Positions 5,482-8,269 of a stretch of DNA of 8,269 nt are shown one piece after another. The stretch is from Alphaproteobacteria bacterium (GTDB taxonomy: Bacteria > Pseudomonadota > Alphaproteobacteria > CAAHEQ01 > UBA3637), in assembly GCA_017555325.1 (NCBI GenBank), contig JAFZGR010000183.1:1-8269 (forward strand), in the 5' to 3' direction. Below the pieces are notes generated by a model. It made no database searches. It was given only the letters and a program-made list of their open reading frames with translations, and had not been told where the DNA came from. Every line of letters begins with the position of its first letter. Within the stretch, counting starts at the first letter, position 1. The position numbers and the translations under genes are program-made.

Positions 5482-6191
5482 AAACAGCAATGATTTTAGC
5501 CGCCGGTAGAGGGGTTCGTATGCGGGAATTAACTGATACGAAACCCAAACCATTAATTGAGATTTGTCAAAAACCGATTATTCGCTATATTGTTGAAAAA
5601 ATGCAGATTCATCCCATAAAACGAATTGTTATTAATACTTGTTACAAAGGAGACATGATTAAAACGGCACTCGCAGATTATAACAATATTGTATTTTCGG
5701 ATGAAGAAACGGCATTGGAAACCGGGGGTGGTGTTAAAAAAGCCCTCCCCTTATTACAAGATGAATCTTTTTTTGTCAGCAATGCTGATCCTGTTTGGTT
5801 AGATAAATCTACAAGTGTTTTTAAACAGTTGGAAGCGGCATGGAATCCGGAGAAAACAGATATTCTGTTGGCATTAATACCTGTACAAAATGCCAAAGGC
5901 GATGTGAAAGACGGCAATTACTTTATTGAAAATAACAAACCCCGTCGTCAAAGAGTTGGTGAAAAAAATATTCCGTATTTGTTTATGGGAGTACAGATTA
6001 TTCATTCACGTATATTTAAACATGTGACAAATACGGTTTTCAGCTTACGGGACTTATATGATGAAGCTGAACGTAATAACAGATTGGGATATATTATTTT
6101 TGACGGGAAATGGTACCATGTCGGCACGCCCGAAGCTCTTCAAGAAACAGAAACAGATTTAATACGGAAATTTGAATGCTTGCCACATTAA
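5469..6191 (+). CDS. murU: N-acetylmuramate-1-phosphate uridylyltransferase MurU
   Basis: MurU converts MurNAc-1-phosphate and UTP to UDP-MurNAc, feeding recycled amino sugar back into peptidoglycan synthesis. The 240-residue product has the usual length and the sugar-nucleotidyltransferase landmarks: LAAGRGVRM (10-18), KPKPL (25-29), the ETGGG loop (84-88), a NAD motif (105-107) where the metal-binding aspartate is expected, YLFMGVQII (170-178) and WYHVGTPEAL (215-224). The start at 5469 was chosen because it begins exactly at the conserved fold and has GGAGA (5455-5459) 9 nt upstream; a 23-residue in-frame extension to 5400 lies inside amgK and is not family-like. It overlaps amgK by 13 nt and addB by 16 nt. 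A related glucose-1-phosphate nucleotidyltransferase is the alternative, but the adjacent kinase favours MurU. Confidence 0.9.
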   Translation: MSKIKTAMILAAGRGVRMRELTDTKPKPLIEICQKPIIRYIVEKMQIHPIKRIVINTCYKGDMIKTALADYNNIVFSDEETALETGGGVKKALPLLQDESFFVSNADPVWLDKSTSVFKQLEAAWNPEKTDILLALIPVQNAKGDVKDGNYFIENNKPRRQRVGEKNIPYLFMGVQIIHSRIFKHVTNTVFSLRDLYDEAERNNRLGYIIFDGKWYHVGTPEALQETETDLIRKFECLPH

Positions 6192-8269
6192 ACTTATCTG
6201 CTCATTTTGCTGACAAAATCGCTGAAATTGTACTAAACAATCGTCAAAATCCGTTAGATATGGCTCAAACACTGATTATATTACCGACAAAACGAGCCTG
6301 TCGTAACGTGAAGGAAGCTTTTGTTCGCCGATGTGAAAACAAACCGATTTTAATGCCTCAAATCAAAGCATTGTTTGAGGCAGATGATTTAATTGTCGAT
6401 ATTCCGCCGGCCATATCAGAATTGGAACGATTGTTTTTATTGACTCGTTTATGTCAGGCAAAGCCGAACGTAGATTCCTTAGATAAAGCTTTAAAAATTG
6501 CAATGAGTTTGTGTAAGTTGTTAGATGAATTTTACACATACGAAGTCTCTTTTGACAACTTAACCGATTTGGTTGAAGAACAAAATTTAGCCATTCATTG
6601 GCAAGAAAGTATTTTGTTTTTGGATATTTTAAAATCAGTATGGCCATCTGTTTTAGCCGAAAAAGGCAAAATTGATGCTGTTGACAGAAATATTCGTTTA
6701 ATTGATCGTTTGACATCAAAAATTAATACACCGACCTTTAAACAATATATTATTTTGGCTGGTTTTGATGGAGAATCTCCGGCAGTAAAAAGATTAATAA
6801 AAACATTAAGTGTTAAAAATAACGCATTGATTTTATTGGACGGATTAAACAAAAAAATTGAAAAAGAGGAAGAAAAAAACTTAACAATACAACACTATCA
6901 GCAAACGCTTTATCATTTGTTGCACTATTTAAAGAAAACCCCAAATGAAATACAGGATTTATCTGTTTTTCAAACACCTCAGGAATTACTAATACACGAA
7001 GCATTAAAACCGGCCGAACAAACAGATGAATGGCGATATTCCCAAATAACACCAGATGTATTGCAAAATATTTATCGGATTGATTGTGAGAATCCGAGTG
7101 AAGAAGCACTAATGATTGCAGCCATTATGCGAACTGTATTGGAAACACCAGAAAAAACAGCTGCCCTTGTAACAAATGACCGAAATTTATCCCGTCGGGT
7201 TATTGCAGAAATGAAACGTTGGGGAATTGAATTGGATGATTCGGCAGGCACTCCGTTAAATCATACACCAATCGGGGTTTATATGTCTCTTATTGCCGAT
7301 TATGGTACACAAAACGGCAATGGTCGTTCGGCATTAGCCTTACTAAAACATCCACTCTGTGCCGATTTTTTATATCCGACTGATTTAAGATTGGAAATTA
7401 AAAAAATAGAAAAAGAAGCCCGACTAAAAAACAAAAAATTTGTTTATTCGTTTCAAACGGATATGAAACCGTTTCTGACGTTTTTTGAACAACAGCAACC
7501 AATTCCGTTTATTGATATATTAAACGAACACTTAAAAATTGCCGAACTATTGGCCACCAGTTCTGACAAAACTGGGGTTGAACGCCTTTGGGAAACAGAT
7601 ACAGGCGAAGCAGCTTATCAATTTTTTATGCAATTGAAAGAGGAAGCGAAAAATATTGGTAATATTTTACCAAAATTATATGCAGAAACATTAACACTGT
7701 TAATGACAAATGTTTCCGTGCGTCCGAAATATGGTATGCATCCCCGTTTAGATGTGTTAGGGCCGATTGAAGCCCGTCTATCGCATCCGGATGTGTGTAT
7801 TATCGGTGGATTAAATGAAGGCTCTTTTCCGCAATTGCCGGAATCGGGACCTTGGCTTAGTAGGCAAATGCGAAAAAAAATCGGTTTACCCGCTCCTGAA
7901 AAATCAATTGCCGTTCAAAGTATGGATTTTGCTCATTGTTTTTGTGCAAAAGAAGTATATTTAACACGCTCTTTAAAGGCAGATGGTTCTCAAACCATAC
8001 CGTCTCGTTTTATATCTCGAATAGAAGCAGTTTTACAAGGGGCTGGTATTAATTGGCCCCTTTATAACCCCAGTTGGGTGGCACAATTAACTCTACCGGA
8101 AGCATTTGAAAAAATTGAGCGCCCTGCTCCCGTTCCACCCAAAGAATTACGCCCTACTCAATTATCCGCAACCGGTATTGAAACATTGATGCGTAATCCA
8201 TACGGATTATATGCTCGTCGTATTTTAAAATTATATCCTTTGGAAGATTTGGAAAATTTCAGTGAAACA
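6176..8269 (+). CDS. addB: Double-strand break repair protein AddB, alphaproteobacterial type (3' end beyond the window)
   Basis: AddB pairs with AddA in the helicase-nuclease that processes double-strand DNA ends for RecA-dependent repair. The frame is open for 698 codons to the window edge; the family is about 1,000 residues, so roughly 300 are missing, including the C-terminal nuclease domain. Recognisable blocks are LIILPTKRACRN near residue 33, LAIHWQESILFLDIL (~140-155), ALVTNDRNLSRRV (about 330-342), HPRLDVLGPIEAR (522-534), GGLNEGSFP (544-552), and the LSATGIETLMRNPYGLYARRIL stretch starting at 663. No G-x(4)-GK-[ST] Walker A is visible in the N-terminal region. The ATG at 6176 lies inside the last codons of murU, with a modest GGAA site (6166-6169). 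addA is expected directly downstream. Because the gene has no stop in the window, its true end cannot be given. Confidence 0.93.
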   Translation, partial: MLATLNLSAHFADKIAEIVLNNRQNPLDMAQTLIILPTKRACRNVKEAFVRRCENKPILMPQIKALFEADDLIVDIPPAISELERLFLLTRLCQAKPNVDSLDKALKIAMSLCKLLDEFYTYEVSFDNLTDLVEEQNLAIHWQESILFLDILKSVWPSVLAEKGKIDAVDRNIRLIDRLTSKINTPTFKQYIILAGFDGESPAVKRLIKTLSVKNNALILLDGLNKKIEKEEEKNLTIQHYQQTLYHLLHYLKKTPNEIQDLSVFQTPQELLIHEALKPAEQTDEWRYSQITPDVLQNIYRIDCENPSEEALMIAAIMRTVLETPEKTAALVTNDRNLSRRVIAEMKRWGIELDDSAGTPLNHTPIGVYMSLIADYGTQNGNGRSALALLKHPLCADFLYPTDLRLEIKKIEKEARLKNKKFVYSFQTDMKPFLTFFEQQQPIPFIDILNEHLKIAELLATSSDKTGVERLWETDTGEAAYQFFMQLKEEAKNIGNILPKLYAETLTLLMTNVSVRPKYGMHPRLDVLGPIEARLSHPDVCIIGGLNEGSFPQLPESGPWLSRQMRKKIGLPAPEKSIAVQSMDFAHCFCAKEVYLTRSLKADGSQTIPSRFISRIEAVLQGAGINWPLYNPSWVAQLTLPEAFEKIERPAPVPPKELRPTQLSATGIETLMRNPYGLYARRILKLYPLEDLENFSET

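Noticed and set aside
6363..7109. Three overlapping minus-strand open frames opposite addB
   Set aside because: All lie opposite the continuous addB frame, whose family blocks extend through this region; composition explains the antisense frames.
1..8269. Novel defence system, mobile element, CRISPR array or phage remnant
   Set aside because: Every long stretch is accounted for by housekeeping genes with family motifs; I saw no transposase, integrase, spaced repeats or terminal inverted repeats.

Overview
This is an AT-rich chromosomal window of housekeeping genes, most likely from a low-GC alphaproteobacterium. That placement rests on gene families and gene order read by eye, not on a database search. 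The main clues are a Tim44-like / mltA / Smr run divergent from secB, an amgK-murU peptidoglycan-recycling pair after tsaE, and an AddB that resembles the alphaproteobacterial type. The base composition suggests a host-associated or uncultured low-GC lineage rather than a typical GC-rich free-living one. I see no mobile element, phage gene, CRISPR array, tRNA or rRNA.

Layout. The window splits into two divergent arms around the intergenic region at 3388-3493. The left arm, on the minus strand, reads Tim44-like membrane protein, mltA lytic transglycosylase, Smr-domain protein, tsaD, then a 70-bp gap with a good promoter candidate, and a thioredoxin gene cut by the left edge. The first four genes are tightly packed (8-nt overlap, 9-nt gap, 4-nt ATGA overlap) and look like one operon. 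The right arm, on the plus strand, starts with secB, which ends in a clear rho-independent terminator. A second plus-strand operon follows: tsaE (TTG start), amgK, murU and addB, with a 9-nt gap and then 13-nt and 16-nt overlaps. addB runs off the right edge.

How the genes work together. TsaD and TsaE are two parts of the machinery that makes the t6A modification on ANN-decoding tRNAs; here they lie on opposite arms. MltA cleaves peptidoglycan at the outer membrane, and AmgK and MurU return recovered MurNAc to UDP-MurNAc, so both arms also carry cell-wall turnover genes. SecB is the export chaperone, the Tim44-like protein is an inner-membrane-anchored protein of the TimA type, AddB is half of the AddAB double-strand-break repair enzyme, and thioredoxin handles thiol redox.

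Nothing here clearly amounts to a new biological system. The points most worth checking are the interlocked, face-to-face promoter candidates between the two arms, the split of tsaD and tsaE, the separation of trxA from the addB side, the degenerate kinase motif in AmgK, and the chain of coding overlaps that suggests translational coupling.
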